64,000 nucleotides of DNA from Polynucleobacter tropicus (GCF_013307225.1 NZ_CP028942.1:62001-126000), one strand, 5' to 3'; positions 1-9,541 are shown, numbered from the stretch's first letter. Numbers and translations: made by a program. The notes: a model not told the origin generated them from the letters alone.

Positions 1-56
1 AGCGCGTGCGTAAGGTTGAAACACCTGCCGCTGATGCGCAGAAGTCAGGAGAGTAA
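1..56 (+). CDS. rpsC: 30S ribosomal protein S3 (uS3), C-terminal end only
   Basis: Only the last 17 codons are inside the window, read in the frame starting at base 3 and ending in TAA at 54-56. The tail is rich in Lys, Ala and Glu, like the variable C-terminal tail of S3 in Burkholderiales. The main reason for the call is position: in the bacterial S10 operon rpsC lies directly before rplP, and rplP starts 2 bases after this stop. The short tail alone would not identify the protein. Confidence 0.8.
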   Translation, partial: RVRKVETPAADAQKSGE

Positions 57-58
57 GC

Positions 59-472
59 ATGCTACAACCAAAGCGTCGCAAGTATCGTAAGGAACAAAAA
101 GGCCGTAATACTGGCGTGGCAACACGCGGTAGTTCTGTAGCCTTTGGTGACTTTGGATTGAAGGCCGTTGGTCGTGGACGTTTAACTGCTCGTCAAATCG
201 AGTCAGCACGTCGCGCAATGACCCGTCACATTAAACGTGGTGGCCGTATTTGGATTCGTATTTTCCCAGATAAGCCAATTTCACAAAAACCTGCTGAAGT
301 ACGTATGGGTAACGGTAAAGGTAACCCAGAGTACTACGTAGCTGAAATTCAACCAGGCAAAGTGCTTTACGAGATGGATGGTGTGGATGAGCAATTGGCG
401 CGCGAAGCTTTCAAGCTTGCCGCAGCTAAATTGCCTTTACAGACTACCTTCGTGATTCGCCACTTAGGTTGA
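59..472 (+). CDS. rplP: 50S ribosomal protein L16 (uL16)
   Basis: L16 binds 23S rRNA near the peptidyl transferase centre and helps place the A-site tRNA. The 137-residue length matches the family (about 136). It begins [11 protein letters not shown] and has the conserved RMGNGKG loop at residues 82-88, followed by the [11 protein letters not shown] strand. The Arg of this loop region is the one hydroxylated in E. coli L16. The gene follows rpsC by 2 bases and sits in the usual S10-operon order rpsC-rplP-rpmC-rpsQ. Confidence 0.98.
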   Translation: MLQPKRRKYRKEQKGRNTGVATRGSSVAFGDFGLKAVGRGRLTARQIESARRAMTRHIKRGGRIWIRIFPDKPISQKPAEVRMGNGKGNPEYYVAEIQPGKVLYEMDGVDEQLAREAFKLAAAKLPLQTTFVIRHLG

Positions 473-486
473 TCGGGATAGAGATT

Positions 487-681
487 ATGAAAAATAAAGA
501 ATTAGCAGCGAAAGATCTGACTGCCTTAAACGCAGAATTGACAGAGCTCTTAAAGACTAACTTTAAGCTCCGTATGCAAAAGGGTACTCAGCAACTGACA
601 AATACCAGCCAATTGGGTAAAACGAAACGTGATATTGCTCGCGTGAAGACGTTTATTGCCCAAAAGACTGCTCAGAAATAA
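487..681 (+). CDS. rpmC: 50S ribosomal protein L29 (uL29)
   Basis: L29 is a small helical protein at the exit of the ribosomal tunnel, where nascent-chain factors dock. The product is 64 residues, the family's usual size, with the conserved block [20 protein letters not shown] in the middle. I chose the ATG at 487; an in-frame TTG at 469 overlaps the end of rplP and would add six residues not seen in L29 proteins. The gene lies between rplP and rpsQ, the expected S10-operon order. Confidence 0.97.
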   Translation: MKNKELAAKDLTALNAELTELLKTNFKLRMQKGTQQLTNTSQLGKTKRDIARVKTFIAQKTAQK

Positions 682-693
682 GGAAAAAGGGAT

Positions 694-963
694 ATGACAG
701 AATTATCTAAACCCTTGCGCCGTACCCTCGTGGGCCGCGTTGTTAGCGACAAAATGCAAAAAACTGTGACCGTATTGGTAGAGCGTCAAGTTAAGCATCC
801 AGTGATTGGTAAGTACGTTGGCCAGTCCAAAAAGTACCATGCTCATGACGAAGCAGGCACATACAAGATGGGTGATACCGTTGAAATTGCTGAATCTAAG
901 CCAATTTCACGTACTAAATCTTGGGTTGTGACCCGTTTGGTTCAGGCTTCAAAGGGTATTTAA
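694..963 (+). CDS. rpsQ: 30S ribosomal protein S17 (uS17)
   Basis: S17 is a primary 16S rRNA binding protein with an OB fold that helps start assembly of the 30S body. The 89-residue product shows [20 protein letters not shown] near the N-terminus and KYHAHDE in the middle, both typical of the family. An AAGGAAAAAGGG stretch just upstream serves as ribosome binding site. It is the last gene of the S10 operon here: a strong hairpin follows 9 bases after its stop codon. Confidence 0.98.
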   Translation: MTELSKPLRRTLVGRVVSDKMQKTVTVLVERQVKHPVIGKYVGQSKKYHAHDEAGTYKMGDTVEIAESKPISRTKSWVVTRLVQASKGI

Positions 964-972
964 GGCTTTTTT

Positions 973-1010
973 AAGGTTTTGGAGAAGAATCTTCCCAAAA
1001 CCTTGTTTTT
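973..1010 (+). terminator. Hairpin with T tract after rpsQ, end of the S10 operon
   Basis: Bases 973-982 (AAGGTTTTGG) pair perfectly with 995-1004 (CCAAAACCTT). Inside, GAAG at 984-987 pairs with CTTC at 991-994 around an AAT loop. A GTTTTT tract follows at once. This is the form of an intrinsic terminator. It could stop most transcription at the S10/spc junction or act as an attenuator, since rplN lies 140 bases further on. Confidence 0.75.
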
Positions 1011-1144
1011 CGTAGTAGAATAGAAGGCTTCTCTGGTTTTATTGGAGAAGCAGTGTTTTCATTAATTCCGGGTTTTAGCTTTCGTTAAAGCCCATAGACG
1101 GAACCAAGACTGTTTGCCTTTGGCTAATAAGTTGGGGATTAGAA
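1011..1144 (+). promoter_or_regulatory. Structured leader of the spc operon, upstream of rplN
   Basis: This non-coding stretch holds two more inverted repeats: GCTTCTC at 1027-1033 with GAGAAGC at 1045-1051, and a GGGTTTTA/TAAAGCCC pair (one G-T pair) spanning about 1070-1093. In E. coli the spc operon has its own promoter at this junction, so a promoter is expected here. TAGAAT at 1016-1021 is a possible -10 box, but I see no good -35 box and do not assign one. The hairpins could shape the spc mRNA start or control rplN translation. Confidence 0.4.
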
Positions 1145-1513
1145 ATGATACAAACCGAAAGTAGATTGCAGGTTGCCGATAACACAGGCGCCAGTGAAGT
1201 GTTGTGCATCAAAGTATTGGGCGGCTCTAAGCGTCGTTATGCCAGTATTGGTGATGTAATCAAAGTCACTGTGAAGTCAGCTGCTCCACGCGGCCGTGTA
1301 AAAAAAGGTGATATTTATAACGCTGTTGTTGTTAGAACAGCCAAGGGTGTTCGCCGTCCAGACGGATCATTGATTAAGTTCGATGACAACGCTGCGGTAT
1401 TGCTCAACGCTAAGTTAGAGCCAATTGGCACACGTATCTTTGGACCTGTCACACGCGAATTGCGTACTGAGAAGTTCATGAAGATCGTTTCTCTTGCCCC
1501 CGAAGTAATTTAA
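1145..1513 (+). CDS. rplN: 50S ribosomal protein L14 (uL14)
   Basis: L14 binds 23S rRNA at the subunit interface and contributes to bridges with 16S rRNA. Length is 122 residues, as in E. coli. It begins [16 protein letters not shown] and carries the L14 signature region with [16 protein letters not shown] in the second half, then [13 protein letters not shown]. It is the first gene of the spc cluster, behind a 181-base structured spacer, and is followed by rplX after 9 bases. Confidence 0.98.
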   Translation: MIQTESRLQVADNTGASEVLCIKVLGGSKRRYASIGDVIKVTVKSAAPRGRVKKGDIYNAVVVRTAKGVRRPDGSLIKFDDNAAVLLNAKLEPIGTRIFGPVTRELRTEKFMKIVSLAPEVI

Positions 1514-1522
1514 GAGGCTGAC

Positions 1523-1831
1523 ATGAATAAGATTCGTAAAGGTGATTCCGTTGTTCTATTGACTGGCCGCGATAAGGGCAAGCAAGGAACTGTAACGGCT
1601 GTTCTCGATGACAAATTAGTTATCGAAGGCGTAAATGTTTACAAGAAGAGTGTTAAACCTAATCCAGCAGCTGGTGTTACCGGTGGCTTGATTGATAAGA
1701 CTATGCCCGTTCACATTTCTAATGTGGCTTTGGTTGACGGTAACGGCAAACCATCACGTGTTGGTATCAAACTCGTTGATGGCAAAAAGCAGCGTTTCCT
1801 CAAAACCACTGGTGCAACATTGAGCGCGTAA
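1523..1831 (+). CDS. rplX: 50S ribosomal protein L24 (uL24)
   Basis: L24 is one of the proteins that start 50S assembly, and it sits near the tunnel exit. The product has 102 residues. The N-terminal KOW motif is visible as [21 protein letters not shown], and is followed by a [11 protein letters not shown] segment that contacts rRNA. It lies between rplN and rplE with short gaps, as in other spc operons. Confidence 0.97.
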   Translation: MNKIRKGDSVVLLTGRDKGKQGTVTAVLDDKLVIEGVNVYKKSVKPNPAAGVTGGLIDKTMPVHISNVALVDGNGKPSRVGIKLVDGKKQRFLKTTGATLSA

Positions 1832-1847
1832 GGGGCGGAGAGAAATT

Positions 1848-2390
1848 ATGAGCACACGTTTTCAGGAGCACTATCAAGCTAAAGTTGTTGCAGATTTGAT
1901 CGCTAAGTTTGGATACAAGTCTGTAATGGAAGTTCCACGCATCACCAAGGTAACCCTCAATATGGGCTTGGGCGAAGCAGTGAATGATAAAAAAGTTATC
2001 GAAAATGCAGTTGGTGATTTAACTAAAGTTGCAGGCCAAAAGCCAGTTGTAACGAAAGCTAAAAAAGCGATTGCAGGTTTCAAAATTCGTCAGGGCTACC
2101 CAATTGGTGCCATGGTGACATTGCGTGGTCAACGCATGTACGAATTTTTAGATCGTTTTGTAACTGTTGCTTTGCCACGCGTACGCGACTTCCGCGGTAT
2201 TTCTGGTAAAGCATTTGACGGCCGTGGTAACTACAACATCGGCGTTAAAGAACAGATTATTTTCCCTGAAATCGAATACGACAAGATTGATGCCCTCCGT
2301 GGTCTCAATATCAGTATTACAACGACTGCTAAGACCGACGAAGAAGCAAAAGCTTTGTTGGCAGCATTCAAATTCCCTTTCCGCAATTAA
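1848..2390 (+). CDS. rplE: 50S ribosomal protein L5 (uL5)
   Basis: L5 binds 5S rRNA and forms part of the central protuberance that touches P-site tRNA and S13. The 180-residue length is standard. Family segments include [14 protein letters not shown], the [18 protein letters not shown] stretch, and the C-terminal [17 protein letters not shown] ending. A GGGGCGGAGAG ribosome binding site precedes the ATG. In E. coli the start of this gene is the target of S8 repression; I did not find an obvious copy of that rRNA-like site. Confidence 0.98.
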   Translation: MSTRFQEHYQAKVVADLIAKFGYKSVMEVPRITKVTLNMGLGEAVNDKKVIENAVGDLTKVAGQKPVVTKAKKAIAGFKIRQGYPIGAMVTLRGQRMYEFLDRFVTVALPRVRDFRGISGKAFDGRGNYNIGVKEQIIFPEIEYDKIDALRGLNISITTTAKTDEEAKALLAAFKFPFRN

Positions 2391-2399
2391 GAGGCTAAC

Positions 2400-2705
2400 G
2401 TGGCAAAACTATCCCTAATTGAGCGCGAAAATAAGCGCGCAAAAACTGTAGAGAAGTACGCTGCTAAGCGTGCAGAACTCAAAGCGATCATTGCTGATCA
2501 ATCACGCAGCGATGAAGAGCGTTATGAAGCCCGCTTGAAGCTACAGGCACTTCCACGTAATGCAAGCCCGATTCGTCAAAGAAATCGTTGTTCATTAACC
2601 GGTCGTCCACGTGGCACATTCCGTAAATTCGGTTTGGCTCGCGGCAAGATTCGTGAAATCGCCTTCCGTGGCGAAATCCCCGGTTTAACCAAGGCCAGCT
2701 GGTAA
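2400..2705 (+). CDS. rpsN: 30S ribosomal protein S14 (uS14), zinc-free form
   Basis: S14 joins the 30S head late in assembly. The 101-residue product is the long form without the two CXXC zinc pairs found in short S14; only one Cys is present ([11 protein letters not shown]). The end region [24 protein letters not shown] is typical. Translation starts at a GTG (2400-2402), 9 bases after the rplE stop, with GAGGCTAAC just before it. The order rplE-rpsN-rpsH is standard. Confidence 0.98.
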   Translation: MAKLSLIERENKRAKTVEKYAAKRAELKAIIADQSRSDEERYEARLKLQALPRNASPIRQRNRCSLTGRPRGTFRKFGLARGKIREIAFRGEIPGLTKASW

Positions 2706-2729
2706 GCGGCGAAAGAATTAGGAGAACTC

Positions 2730-3125
2730 ATGAGTATCAGCGATCCAATCGCCGACATGTTGACCCGGATCCGCAATGCGCAAGCAGTGCAGAAGCCTTT
2801 GGTCACAATGCCGTCGTCAAAAGTTAAAGTAGCCATCGCAAAAGTTTTGCAGGACGAGGGCTATATCGAAAGTTTTGAAATCAAAGGTGAGGCAGCTAAG
2901 CCAGTGCTCCACATTGATCTCAAATACTATGCAGGCCGTCCAGTTATCGAGCGTATCGACCGTGTTTCAACACCAAGTCTGCGTATCTATAAAGGCCGTC
3001 ATGACATTCCAGAAGTAATGAATGGCTTGGGCATTGCAATTATTTCAACCCCTCAAGGCGTAATGACAGACCGTAAAGCACGTGCAACAGGCGTGGGCGG
3101 CGAAGTTATTTGCTACGTAGCCTAA
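2730..3125 (+). CDS. rpsH: 30S ribosomal protein S8 (uS8)
   Basis: S8 binds the central domain of 16S rRNA and is the translational repressor of the spc operon in E. coli. Length is 131 residues. It opens with [18 protein letters not shown] and ends with the conserved [20 protein letters not shown] region that makes the main rRNA contacts. A GGAGAA ribosome binding site lies before the ATG. It sits between rpsN and rplF. Confidence 0.98.
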   Translation: MSISDPIADMLTRIRNAQAVQKPLVTMPSSKVKVAIAKVLQDEGYIESFEIKGEAAKPVLHIDLKYYAGRPVIERIDRVSTPSLRIYKGRHDIPEVMNGLGIAIISTPQGVMTDRKARATGVGGEVICYVA

Positions 3126-3135
3126 GGAGAGAAAT

Positions 3136-3669
3136 ATGTCCCGCGTAGGTAAATCACCAATTACAGTTCCAAAGGGCGCTGAAATCAGCATCAATGGTGC
3201 AAACATTACTGTTAAAGGCCCATTGGGTACATTGACACATAACTTGCATCCTTCTGTTGGTTTGAAACAAGAAGATGGCGTACTGACAGTTGTTTTGAAT
3301 AACGACTCACCAGAAGCTGGCGCTCAGTCAGGTACAGCACGCGCGTTGGTTAATAACATGGTTGTTGGCGTAACTACTGGCTTTGAGCGCAAGCTTAGCT
3401 TGGTAGGCGTTGGTTACCGTGCTCAAGCTCAAGGCGAAACATTGAAGTTGCAGTTGGGTTTTTCTCACGACATTATTTACAACCTGCCAAAGGGTGTGAA
3501 GGCTGAGACTCCATCGCAAACCGAAATCATTATCAAAGGCTCCAACAAGCAACAAGTTGGCCAGGTCGCAGCAGAAGTTCGCGCATATCGTTCACCAGAG
3601 CCATACAAAGGCAAGGGTGTTCGCTACGTGGATGAGGTTGTGCATCTGAAAGAAACTAAGAAGAAGTAA
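3136..3669 (+). CDS. rplF: 50S ribosomal protein L6 (uL6)
   Basis: L6 binds 23S rRNA near the sarcin-ricin loop and the factor-binding site. It has 177 residues in two duplicated domains. The N-terminal [19 protein letters not shown] and the C-terminal signature [14 protein letters not shown] at about residues 155-168 are both clear. AAGGAGAG precedes the ATG. The gene lies 10 bases after rpsH. Confidence 0.98.
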   Translation: MSRVGKSPITVPKGAEISINGANITVKGPLGTLTHNLHPSVGLKQEDGVLTVVLNNDSPEAGAQSGTARALVNNMVVGVTTGFERKLSLVGVGYRAQAQGETLKLQLGFSHDIIYNLPKGVKAETPSQTEIIIKGSNKQQVGQVAAEVRAYRSPEPYKGKGVRYVDEVVHLKETKKK

Positions 3670-3682
3670 GCGAGATTAGAAA

Positions 3683-4036
3683 ATGAATAAAGACGAATCT
3701 AGACAAAGACGCGCTCGGCAGACTCGTATTCGCATTGCCGAAGCTCAGGCAAATCGCTTAACAGTTATCCGTAGCAATTCGCATATTTCTGCACAGGTTT
3801 ATAGCCCATGCGGAACCAAAGTTGTTGCAGCCGCTTCAACAATGGAAAAAGATTTGCGCCAAGCAATCAAAAACGGCGGTAACGCTGATGCGGCTAAACA
3901 AATCGGCAAGTTAGTTGCTGAGCGTGCCGTTAAGGCAGGCGTTGTGGATGTTGCTTTTGATCGCTCTGGTCACCGTTACCACGGCCGTATTAAGGCCTTA
4001 GCTGAAGCTGCGCGTGAAGCCGGCTTGAAGTTCTAA
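3683..4036 (+). CDS. rplR: 50S ribosomal protein L18 (uL18)
   Basis: L18 binds 5S rRNA together with L5 and L25. The 117-residue product has a basic N-terminus ([18 protein letters not shown]) and the conserved C-terminal [24 protein letters not shown]. It is in the standard place between rplF and rpsE. Confidence 0.98.
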   Translation: MNKDESRQRRARQTRIRIAEAQANRLTVIRSNSHISAQVYSPCGTKVVAAASTMEKDLRQAIKNGGNADAAKQIGKLVAERAVKAGVVDVAFDRSGHRYHGRIKALAEAAREAGLKF

Positions 4037-4053
4037 TAGGTTTAGGAAAAAAC

Positions 4054-4572
4054 ATGGCAAAAATGCAAGCTAAGATGCAAAACGAAGAGCGTGATGATGG
4101 TCTTCGCGAGAAGATGATCGCTGTTAATCGTGTAACTAAAGTGGTTAAGGGTGGTCGTATTCTCGGCTTCGCTGCACTCACAGTAGTTGGCGATGGCGAT
4201 GGTCGTATCGGTATGGGTAAAGGCAAATCAAAAGAAGTTCCAGTTGCTGTTCAAAAGGCAATGGACGAAGCTCGTCGCAAGATGATCAAGGTGCCTTTGC
4301 GTAAAGGTACATTGCAGCATTCAGTGATTGGTCAACATGGCGCGTCACGCGTTTTGATCTCTCCAGCTAAAGACGGTACTGGCGTTATTGCTGGTGGCCC
4401 AATGCGCGCTATTTTTGATGTGATGGGTGTAACAAACGTTGTAGCAAAGTCTCTTGGCTCAACAAACCCTTACAACATGGTTCGCGCAACGATTGATGGT
4501 TTAAGCAAGATGAGTACTCCTGCTGAGATTGCTGCTAAGCGCGGTAAGTCAGTTGAAGAGATTCTCGGCTAA
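4054..4572 (+). CDS. rpsE: 30S ribosomal protein S5 (uS5)
   Basis: S5 helps set decoding accuracy and mRNA unwinding at the entry tunnel. The 172-residue product contains the N-terminal double-stranded RNA-binding domain, with [16 protein letters not shown] and [18 protein letters not shown] at about residues 25-64, and the C-terminal GAMRAIF-like segment [20 protein letters not shown]. The spectinomycin-loop region (VVKGGR) looks normal. It follows rplR by 17 bases. Confidence 0.98.
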   Translation: MAKMQAKMQNEERDDGLREKMIAVNRVTKVVKGGRILGFAALTVVGDGDGRIGMGKGKSKEVPVAVQKAMDEARRKMIKVPLRKGTLQHSVIGQHGASRVLISPAKDGTGVIAGGPMRAIFDVMGVTNVVAKSLGSTNPYNMVRATIDGLSKMSTPAEIAAKRGKSVEEILG

Positions 4573-4595
4573 GACCCAATATTAGGAATCTAAAA

Positions 4596-4784
4596 ATGAC
4601 AAAATCAAACTCCAAAGTCAAACTGCAATTAGTACGCAGCTTGATCGGTACACGCGAAAGCCACCGTGCAACTGTACGCGGTTTAGGTCTTGGTCGTATC
4701 AACTCAGTTTCTGAGTTAGAAGACACTCCAGCTGTTCGCGGCATGATTAATAAAGTTTCTTATCTAGTGAAAGTCATTGGCTAA
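4596..4784 (+). CDS. rpmD: 50S ribosomal protein L30 (uL30)
   Basis: L30 is a small 50S protein with a ferredoxin-like fold. The 62-residue product has the family pattern: an N-terminal strand [37 protein letters not shown] in the middle, and a last strand KVSYLVKV. It lies between rpsE and rplO as in other spc operons. Confidence 0.97.
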   Translation: MTKSNSKVKLQLVRSLIGTRESHRATVRGLGLGRINSVSELEDTPAVRGMINKVSYLVKVIG

Positions 4785-4811
4785 TAACTAGCTAGTAAAT
4801 AGGCGAAGAAT

Positions 4812-5252
4812 ATGCAACTCAATACACTCAAACCCGCAGAAGGCTCTAAGAAGGCACGTCGTCGCGTAGGTCGCGGCATTGGCTCTGGTCTTGGTAAAAC
4901 TGCTGGCCGTGGTCACAAAGGTCAAAAATCCCGTTCTGGTGGTTTCCACAAAGTTGGATTCGAAGGCGGTCAGATGCCTATGTATCGTCGTTTGCCAAAA
5001 CGCGGCTTCGTATCTTTGACACGTCGTCATGTTGGTCAAATCACATTGAATGACTTGGCAAAAATCAATTTGCCTGAAGTAGACCTCTTGGTTTTGAAAG
5101 CCCATGGTTTTGCTGGTGAGCAAATCAATGCGGTAAAAGTTATTAAAACTGGCGAACTCAAGATTGCCGTAACCCTCAAGGGCATTACAGCAACTGCTGG
5201 TGCTAAAGCAGCTATCGAAGCGGCTGGTGGCAAATTAGTAGAGTTGGCTTAA
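4812..5252 (+). CDS. rplO: 50S ribosomal protein L15 (uL15)
   Basis: L15 is a late-assembly 50S protein. Its extended, glycine- and arginine-rich N-terminal half ([20 protein letters not shown] at about residues 14-33, then [11 protein letters not shown]) threads through 23S rRNA. The C-terminal half is a compact domain containing the pattern [23 protein letters not shown]. Length is 146 residues, which is typical. It directly precedes secY, so the membrane translocon is co-transcribed with ribosomal proteins. Confidence 0.98.
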   Translation: MQLNTLKPAEGSKKARRRVGRGIGSGLGKTAGRGHKGQKSRSGGFHKVGFEGGQMPMYRRLPKRGFVSLTRRHVGQITLNDLAKINLPEVDLLVLKAHGFAGEQINAVKVIKTGELKIAVTLKGITATAGAKAAIEAAGGKLVELA

Positions 5253-5270
5253 TAGGTCTTTTAAGTAAAT

Positions 5271-6608
5271 ATGGCATTAGCACCTACCAATAGCGCAAGC
5301 ACTGCTACAGCAGGAGGCAAGTTTGGCGACTTACGTCGTCGCTTGGTTTTCCTGGTGTTGGCTTTACTCGTCTATCGTTTGGGTGCACATATTCCAGTTC
5401 CTGGTATTGATCCAGACCAATTGGCACAGTTATTTGCTGGTCAAAAAGATGGCATCTTGGGAATGTTTAATTTGTTCTCTGGCGGTGCTTTATCTCGCTT
5501 CACTGTTTTTGCCTTGGGAATCATGCCTTATATTTCTGCATCGATCATCATGCAGTTAATGACCATCGTTCTCCCTTCATTGGAAGCATTGAAAAAAGAA
5601 GGTCAGGCTGGTCAGCGTAAGATTACTCAGTACACCCGTTACGGCACTGTGTTCTTGGCAACATTCCAGGCATTAGGAATTTCTGTTGCATTACAAGCTC
5701 AGCCAGGTTTGGTTATCAACCCAGGTTTGATGTTTGAATTAAATACAGTTGTTACCTTGGTTACTGGCACGATGTTCTTGATGTGGCTCGGTGAGCAGAT
5801 TACTGAGCGCGGCTTAGGCAACGGTATCTCCATCATTATTTTTGGCGGTATTGTTTCTGGCTTGCCAAATGCATTGGCTAGCTTATTAGAGCTAGTTCGT
5901 ACCGGTTCAATGAATATTATTTCTGCTCTCTTGATCGTAGTGATCGTTATAGCGGTGACTTATTTTGTAGTGTTTGTAGAGCGTGGCCAGCGCCGTATTT
6001 TGGTGAACTACGCAAAGCGTCAAGTTGGTAATAAGATTTATGGCGGCCAATCTTCATACTTCCCGTTGAAGTTGAATATGGCAGGCGTCATCCCTCCAAT
6101 TTTTGCTTCCTCCATTATTTTGTTCCCTGCAACGATTGCTGGCTGGTTTACATCAGGTGAGCCAACCAATATGTTCAGCAGAATCATTAAGGACTTGGCT
6201 GCAACATTGGCTCCAGGTCAACCCGTGTACACCATTTTGTATGCGGCAGCGATTATTTTCTTCTGTTTCTTCTATACCGCTTTGGTATTTAACAGCCGTG
6301 AAACTGCTGAGAATTTGAAGAAGAGCGGTGCGTTTGTTCCTGGCATTCGTCCTGGTGACCAAACAGCGCGATATATCGACAAGATTTTGGTGCGCCTGAC
6401 TTTGGCTGGCGCAATTTATATGGTTCTGGTTTGCTTGTTGCCGGAATTCTTGGTGTTGAAGTACAACGTGCCGTTCTATTTCGGCGGTACTTCATTGTTG
6501 ATTATTGTGGTTGTTGCAATGGATTTCATGGCTCAAGTTCAGTCATTTGTCATGCAGCAGCAATATGGCTCTTTGATGAAAAAAGCCAACTTTAAGATGG
6601 GCGCTTAA
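5271..6608 (+). CDS. secY: Protein translocase subunit SecY
   Basis: SecY is the channel of the Sec translocon; with SecE, SecG and SecA it moves unfolded proteins into or across the inner membrane. The 445-residue product has ten membrane segments. It shows the [14 protein letters not shown] loop after the first segment, the [12 protein letters not shown] segment at about 94-105, the [17 protein letters not shown] stretch near 180 and the cytosolic QGRR-like [18 protein letters not shown] near 240. The arrangement rplO-secY-infA-rpmJ is the usual one. Confidence 0.98.
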   Translation: MALAPTNSASTATAGGKFGDLRRRLVFLVLALLVYRLGAHIPVPGIDPDQLAQLFAGQKDGILGMFNLFSGGALSRFTVFALGIMPYISASIIMQLMTIVLPSLEALKKEGQAGQRKITQYTRYGTVFLATFQALGISVALQAQPGLVINPGLMFELNTVVTLVTGTMFLMWLGEQITERGLGNGISIIIFGGIVSGLPNALASLLELVRTGSMNIISALLIVVIVIAVTYFVVFVERGQRRILVNYAKRQVGNKIYGGQSSYFPLKLNMAGVIPPIFASSIILFPATIAGWFTSGEPTNMFSRIIKDLAATLAPGQPVYTILYAAAIIFFCFFYTALVFNSRETAENLKKSGAFVPGIRPGDQTARYIDKILVRLTLAGAIYMVLVCLLPEFLVLKYNVPFYFGGTSLLIIVVVAMDFMAQVQSFVMQQQYGSLMKKANFKMGA

Positions 6609-6612
6609 CTGG

Positions 6613-6831
6613 ATGTCTAAAGACGATGTAATTCAGATGGCGGGAGAAGTTGTAGAGAATTTGCCGAATGCGATGTTTCGCGTAAAGCTAGAAAACGGAC
6701 ATGTGGTTTTAGGGCACATTTCTGGAAAGATGCGGATGCACTATATCCGTATTCTGCCTGGAGATAAGGTGACGGTGGAGATGACTCCTTACGACCTGAC
6801 GCGCGCCAGAATCATTTTCCGTGCGAAGTAA
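6613..6831 (+). CDS. infA: Translation initiation factor IF-1
   Basis: IF-1 is a single OB-fold protein that occupies the ribosomal A site during initiation. The 72-residue product contains the family core [22 protein letters not shown] and [23 protein letters not shown]. The ATG follows the secY stop by 4 bases, so translation is probably coupled. The N-terminus ([15 protein letters not shown]) differs slightly from the common MAKED form. Many Burkholderiales carry a second infA elsewhere, so this may not be the only copy. Confidence 0.96.
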   Translation: MSKDDVIQMAGEVVENLPNAMFRVKLENGHVVLGHISGKMRMHYIRILPGDKVTVEMTPYDLTRARIIFRAK

Positions 6832-6865
6832 AGATTAAGCAGTACCTATTTTTAAGAGGTGAGTT

Positions 6866-6982
6866 ATGAAAGTTTTAGCATCCGTTAAGTGTATTTGCAG
6901 AAATTGCAAGATCATTAAGCGCAAACGCGTTGTACGTGTCATCTGTTCATCAGATGCGCGTCATAAGCAACGTCAAGGCTAA
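6866..6982 (+). CDS. rpmJ: 50S ribosomal protein L36 (bL36), zinc-binding form
   Basis: This 38-residue protein reads [20 protein letters not shown] and then [18 protein letters not shown]. Three Cys (9, 14 is the second pair member, and 27 in VICSS) and His33 form the zinc site of C+ type L36. AAGAGGTGAG is the ribosome binding site. The gene is short enough to be missed by size cut-offs. Its place between infA and rpsM, at the spc/alpha boundary, is standard. Confidence 0.96.
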   Translation: MKVLASVKCICRNCKIIKRKRVVRVICSSDARHKQRQG

Positions 6983-7005
6983 TTGGTTAATTAAGAGGAA
7001 ATCTC

Positions 7006-7371
7006 ATGGCACGTATCGCTGGGGTAAACATCCCAAATCATCAACATACTGTTATCGGCTTAACAGCAATTTTTGGAATTGGCACAACTCGTGCACACCA
7101 AATTTGCAAAACCACAGGTGTTGCAATTGACAAAAAAGTTAAAGATCTTACTGACGCTGACTTGGAAAAGTTGCGTGATGAAGTAGGTAAGTTCATCACC
7201 GAGGGTGACCTTCGTCGTGAAGTAACAATGAGCATCAAGCGTTTGATGGACTTGGGTTGCTACCGTGGCGTTCGTCATCGTAAGGGCTTGCCTGTACGTG
7301 GTCAACGTACTAAGACAAATGCGCGTACTCGTAAGGGTCCACGTAAGTCTGGCATCGCACTGAAGAAATAA
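7006..7371 (+). CDS. rpsM: 30S ribosomal protein S13 (uS13)
   Basis: S13 is a 30S head protein that contacts P-site tRNA and forms bridges with L5. Length is 121 residues. It begins [19 protein letters not shown] and has the conserved C-terminal [18 protein letters not shown] followed by a basic tail. It is the first gene of the alpha cluster, 23 bases after rpmJ, so no leader of the E. coli alpha-operon kind is visible in front of it. Confidence 0.98.
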   Translation: MARIAGVNIPNHQHTVIGLTAIFGIGTTRAHQICKTTGVAIDKKVKDLTDADLEKLRDEVGKFITEGDLRREVTMSIKRLMDLGCYRGVRHRKGLPVRGQRTKTNARTRKGPRKSGIALKK

Positions 7372-7389
7372 TCAAGAAAGTTTATTGAC

Positions 7390-7797
7390 ATGGCACAACA
7401 AAAATCCGCTTCCGCCGCTGCACAGCGCGCTCGTAAGAAGGTTAAAAAGAACGTTGCTGACGGTATTGCGCACGTTCACGCTTCTTTCAACAACACCATT
7501 ATTACGATCACTGATCGTCAAGGAAATGCGCTTTCATGGGCAACTTCTGGCGGCCAGGGCTTCAAAGGCTCACGTAAATCAACACCTTTTGCTGCTCAGG
7601 TAGCTGCGGAAGTTGCTGGAAAAGTAGCAATTGAATGCGGTATCAAGAACTTGGAAGTTCAGATCAAGGGTCCAGGCCCAGGTCGTGAATCAGCAGTTCG
7701 TGCTTTGAACTCATTGGGCATCAAGATCACTGAGATTCAAGACGTAACCCCAGTTCCACACAACGGTTGCCGTCCTCCTAAGCGTCGTCGTATCTAA
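7390..7797 (+). CDS. rpsK: 30S ribosomal protein S11 (uS11)
   Basis: S11 lies on the 30S platform next to the mRNA exit. The 135-residue product has [20 protein letters not shown] near residues 29-48, [21 protein letters not shown] in the last third and the invariant ending [12 protein letters not shown]. It follows rpsM by 18 bases and is separated from rpsD by a 116-base structured spacer. Confidence 0.98.
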   Translation: MAQQKSASAAAQRARKKVKKNVADGIAHVHASFNNTIITITDRQGNALSWATSGGQGFKGSRKSTPFAAQVAAEVAGKVAIECGIKNLEVQIKGPGPGRESAVRALNSLGIKITEIQDVTPVPHNGCRPPKRRRI

Positions 7798-7913
7798 GCT
7801 AGGAAGTTGGCAGTACAAGTTTTAGTAGTTTTTTATTAAAGCCCACTGTTCGCCTGATTTAAAGGGCGAACTCACCGCCGGTCGCAAGACTGCGGCAAAG
7901 AAAGGAAAGCATC
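7798..7913 (+). promoter_or_regulatory. Structured leader in front of rpsD
   Basis: Two clear stems are present. GTTCGCC (7848-7854) pairs with GGCGAAC (7865-7871). GCCG-GTC (7877-7883) pairs with GAC-TG-CGGC (7888-7896) around a GCAA tetraloop. GCCC at 7841-7844 could instead pair with GGGC at 7864-7867, giving a competing fold. The GTG start of rpsD comes 17 bases after the second stem. S4 represses its own operon in E. coli, so an S4-binding control element is a reasonable inference. TTGGCA at 7807-7812 could be a -35 box, but the matching -10 is poor. Confidence 0.45.
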
Positions 7914-8537
7914 GTGGCACGTTACTTAGGGCCTAAGGCCAAATTAGCACGTCGGGAAGGTACCGACTTATTTTTAAAGAGCGCACGTCGCGCCCTGTCA
8001 GACAAGTGCAAGTTAGATACTAAGCCTGGTCAACATGGTCGTACATCTGGCTCAAGAACATCTGATTACGGAAACCAATTGCGTGAAAAACAAAAGGTTA
8101 AGCGTATCTATGGCGTATTAGAGCGTCAATTCCGTCGTTACTTCGCAGAAGCTGAGCGTCGTAAGGGCAACACTGGTGAAACATTGCTCCAGTTGTTAGA
8201 GTCACGTCTCGATAACGTGGTCTATCGCATGGGCTTTGGTTCAACACGCGCAGAAGCACGTCAGTTGGTTTCTCACGGCGCCATTATGTTGAATGGTAGC
8301 GCGGTGAACATTCCATCGATTCAGGTTAAACCTGGCGATGTTGTTGCAATTCGTGAAAAAGCGAAGAAGCAAGCCCGTATTACAGAATCACTCAATTTGG
8401 TTCAGCAAATGTCTGCAGTTACCTGGGTTTCAGTTGACGCAGCCAAGCTGGAGGGAACATTTAAGCAAGTGCCTGACCGCGAAGATATCAGCGGTGAAAT
8501 TAATGAAAGTTTGATCGTCGAATTGTATTCACGTTAA
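7914..8537 (+). CDS. rpsD: 30S ribosomal protein S4 (uS4)
   Basis: S4 starts assembly of the 30S body and in E. coli is the translational repressor of the alpha operon. The 207-residue product starts [20 protein letters not shown] and holds the S4 RNA-binding domain at about residues 97-160 ([20 protein letters not shown], then [11 protein letters not shown]). Translation starts at a GTG with GAAAGGAAAG upstream. A structured leader lies directly before it. Confidence 0.98.
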   Translation: MARYLGPKAKLARREGTDLFLKSARRALSDKCKLDTKPGQHGRTSGSRTSDYGNQLREKQKVKRIYGVLERQFRRYFAEAERRKGNTGETLLQLLESRLDNVVYRMGFGSTRAEARQLVSHGAIMLNGSAVNIPSIQVKPGDVVAIREKAKKQARITESLNLVQQMSAVTWVSVDAAKLEGTFKQVPDREDISGEINESLIVELYSR

Positions 8538-8560
8538 TTAGGCACTCTCAAGGAAAAAAT

Positions 8561-9541
8561 ATGCAAACAAATTTGCTCAAGCCAAAAATTATTTCTGTTG
8601 AAGCGCTTACCGCCAACCAGGCTAAGGTTGTTATGGAGCCGTTTGAGCGTGGCTATGGCCACACACTCGGCAATGCACTACGTCGCGTACTCTTGTCCTC
8701 GATGGTTGGTTATGCTCCAACTGAAGTAGCTATTGCAGGTGTAGTACATGAATATTCCACTTTGGATGGCGTGCAAGAAGACGTTGTAAACCTCTTGCTC
8801 AACCTCAAAGGCATCGTATTTAAGTTGCAATCACGTGACGAAGTCACAATCAATTTGCGTAAAGAAGGTCCTGGCGTCGTTACTGCTAAAGATATTGATT
8901 TGCCACATGATGTAGAAATTATTAATCCTGATCACGTGATCGCTCACTTGTCTGCTGGTGGCAAGTTAGATATGCAGATCAAGGTTGAAAAAGGTCGCGG
9001 CTATGTTCCTGGTAATGTTCGTCAGTACAACGACGAAACTTCTAAGATTATTGGCCGCATCGTTTTAGATGCATCATTTAGCCCAGTTAGCCGTGTTAGC
9101 TACGCTGTTGAATCTGCTCGTGTTGAGCAACGTACCGACCTCGATCGACTCGTAATGACTATTGAAACCAATGGTGTGCTGTCTCCTGAAGAAGCAATTC
9201 GTCAAGCTGCTAGCATCTTGGTTGATCAATTGGTTGTATTCGCAGCTCTTGAGAGTAGCGAAGTTTCTGGCGATCTCGCACCAAGCCGCTCTTCAATGGT
9301 TGATCCAATGTTGATGCGTCCAGTGGATGATCTTGAGCTCACAGTTCGCTCTGCAAACTGCTTGAAGGCTGAGAACATTTACTACATCGGTGATTTGATC
9401 CAACGTACAGAGAATGAATTGTTGAAGACGCCTAATTTGGGCCGTAAGTCCTTGAATGAAATCAAAGACGTATTGGCTGCTCGTGGCTTAAGTCTCGGCA
9501 TGAAACTCGAAAGTTGGCCTCCAGCTAACCTCGAGAAATAA
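8561..9541 (+). CDS. rpoA: DNA-directed RNA polymerase subunit alpha
   Basis: Alpha dimers seed assembly of RNA polymerase, and their C-terminal domain binds UP elements and activators. The 326-residue product has the N-terminal dimerisation domain with [20 protein letters not shown] at about residues 29-48. The C-terminal domain spans about 250-320, with [20 protein letters not shown] and [19 protein letters not shown]; the Arg of TVRSAN corresponds to the DNA-contacting Arg265 of E. coli. It lies between rpsD and rplQ as expected. Confidence 0.99.
   Translation: MQTNLLKPKIISVEALTANQAKVVMEPFERGYGHTLGNALRRVLLSSMVGYAPTEVAIAGVVHEYSTLDGVQEDVVNLLLNLKGIVFKLQSRDEVTINLRKEGPGVVTAKDIDLPHDVEIINPDHVIAHLSAGGKLDMQIKVEKGRGYVPGNVRQYNDETSKIIGRIVLDASFSPVSRVSYAVESARVEQRTDLDRLVMTIETNGVLSPEEAIRQAASILVDQLVVFAALESSEVSGDLAPSRSSMVDPMLMRPVDDLELTVRSANCLKAENIYYIGDLIQRTENELLKTPNLGRKSLNEIKDVLAARGLSLGMKLESWPPANLEK

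Noticed and set aside
1011-1144. Clear spc promoter boxes
   Set aside because: TAGAAT at 1016 and TAATAA near 1115 resemble -10 boxes but no acceptable -35 box is in place for either.
4788-5123. Minus-strand open frame of 111 codons opposite rplO
   Set aside because: It is antisense to a conserved ribosomal gene, has no ribosome binding site and has no recognisable motif.
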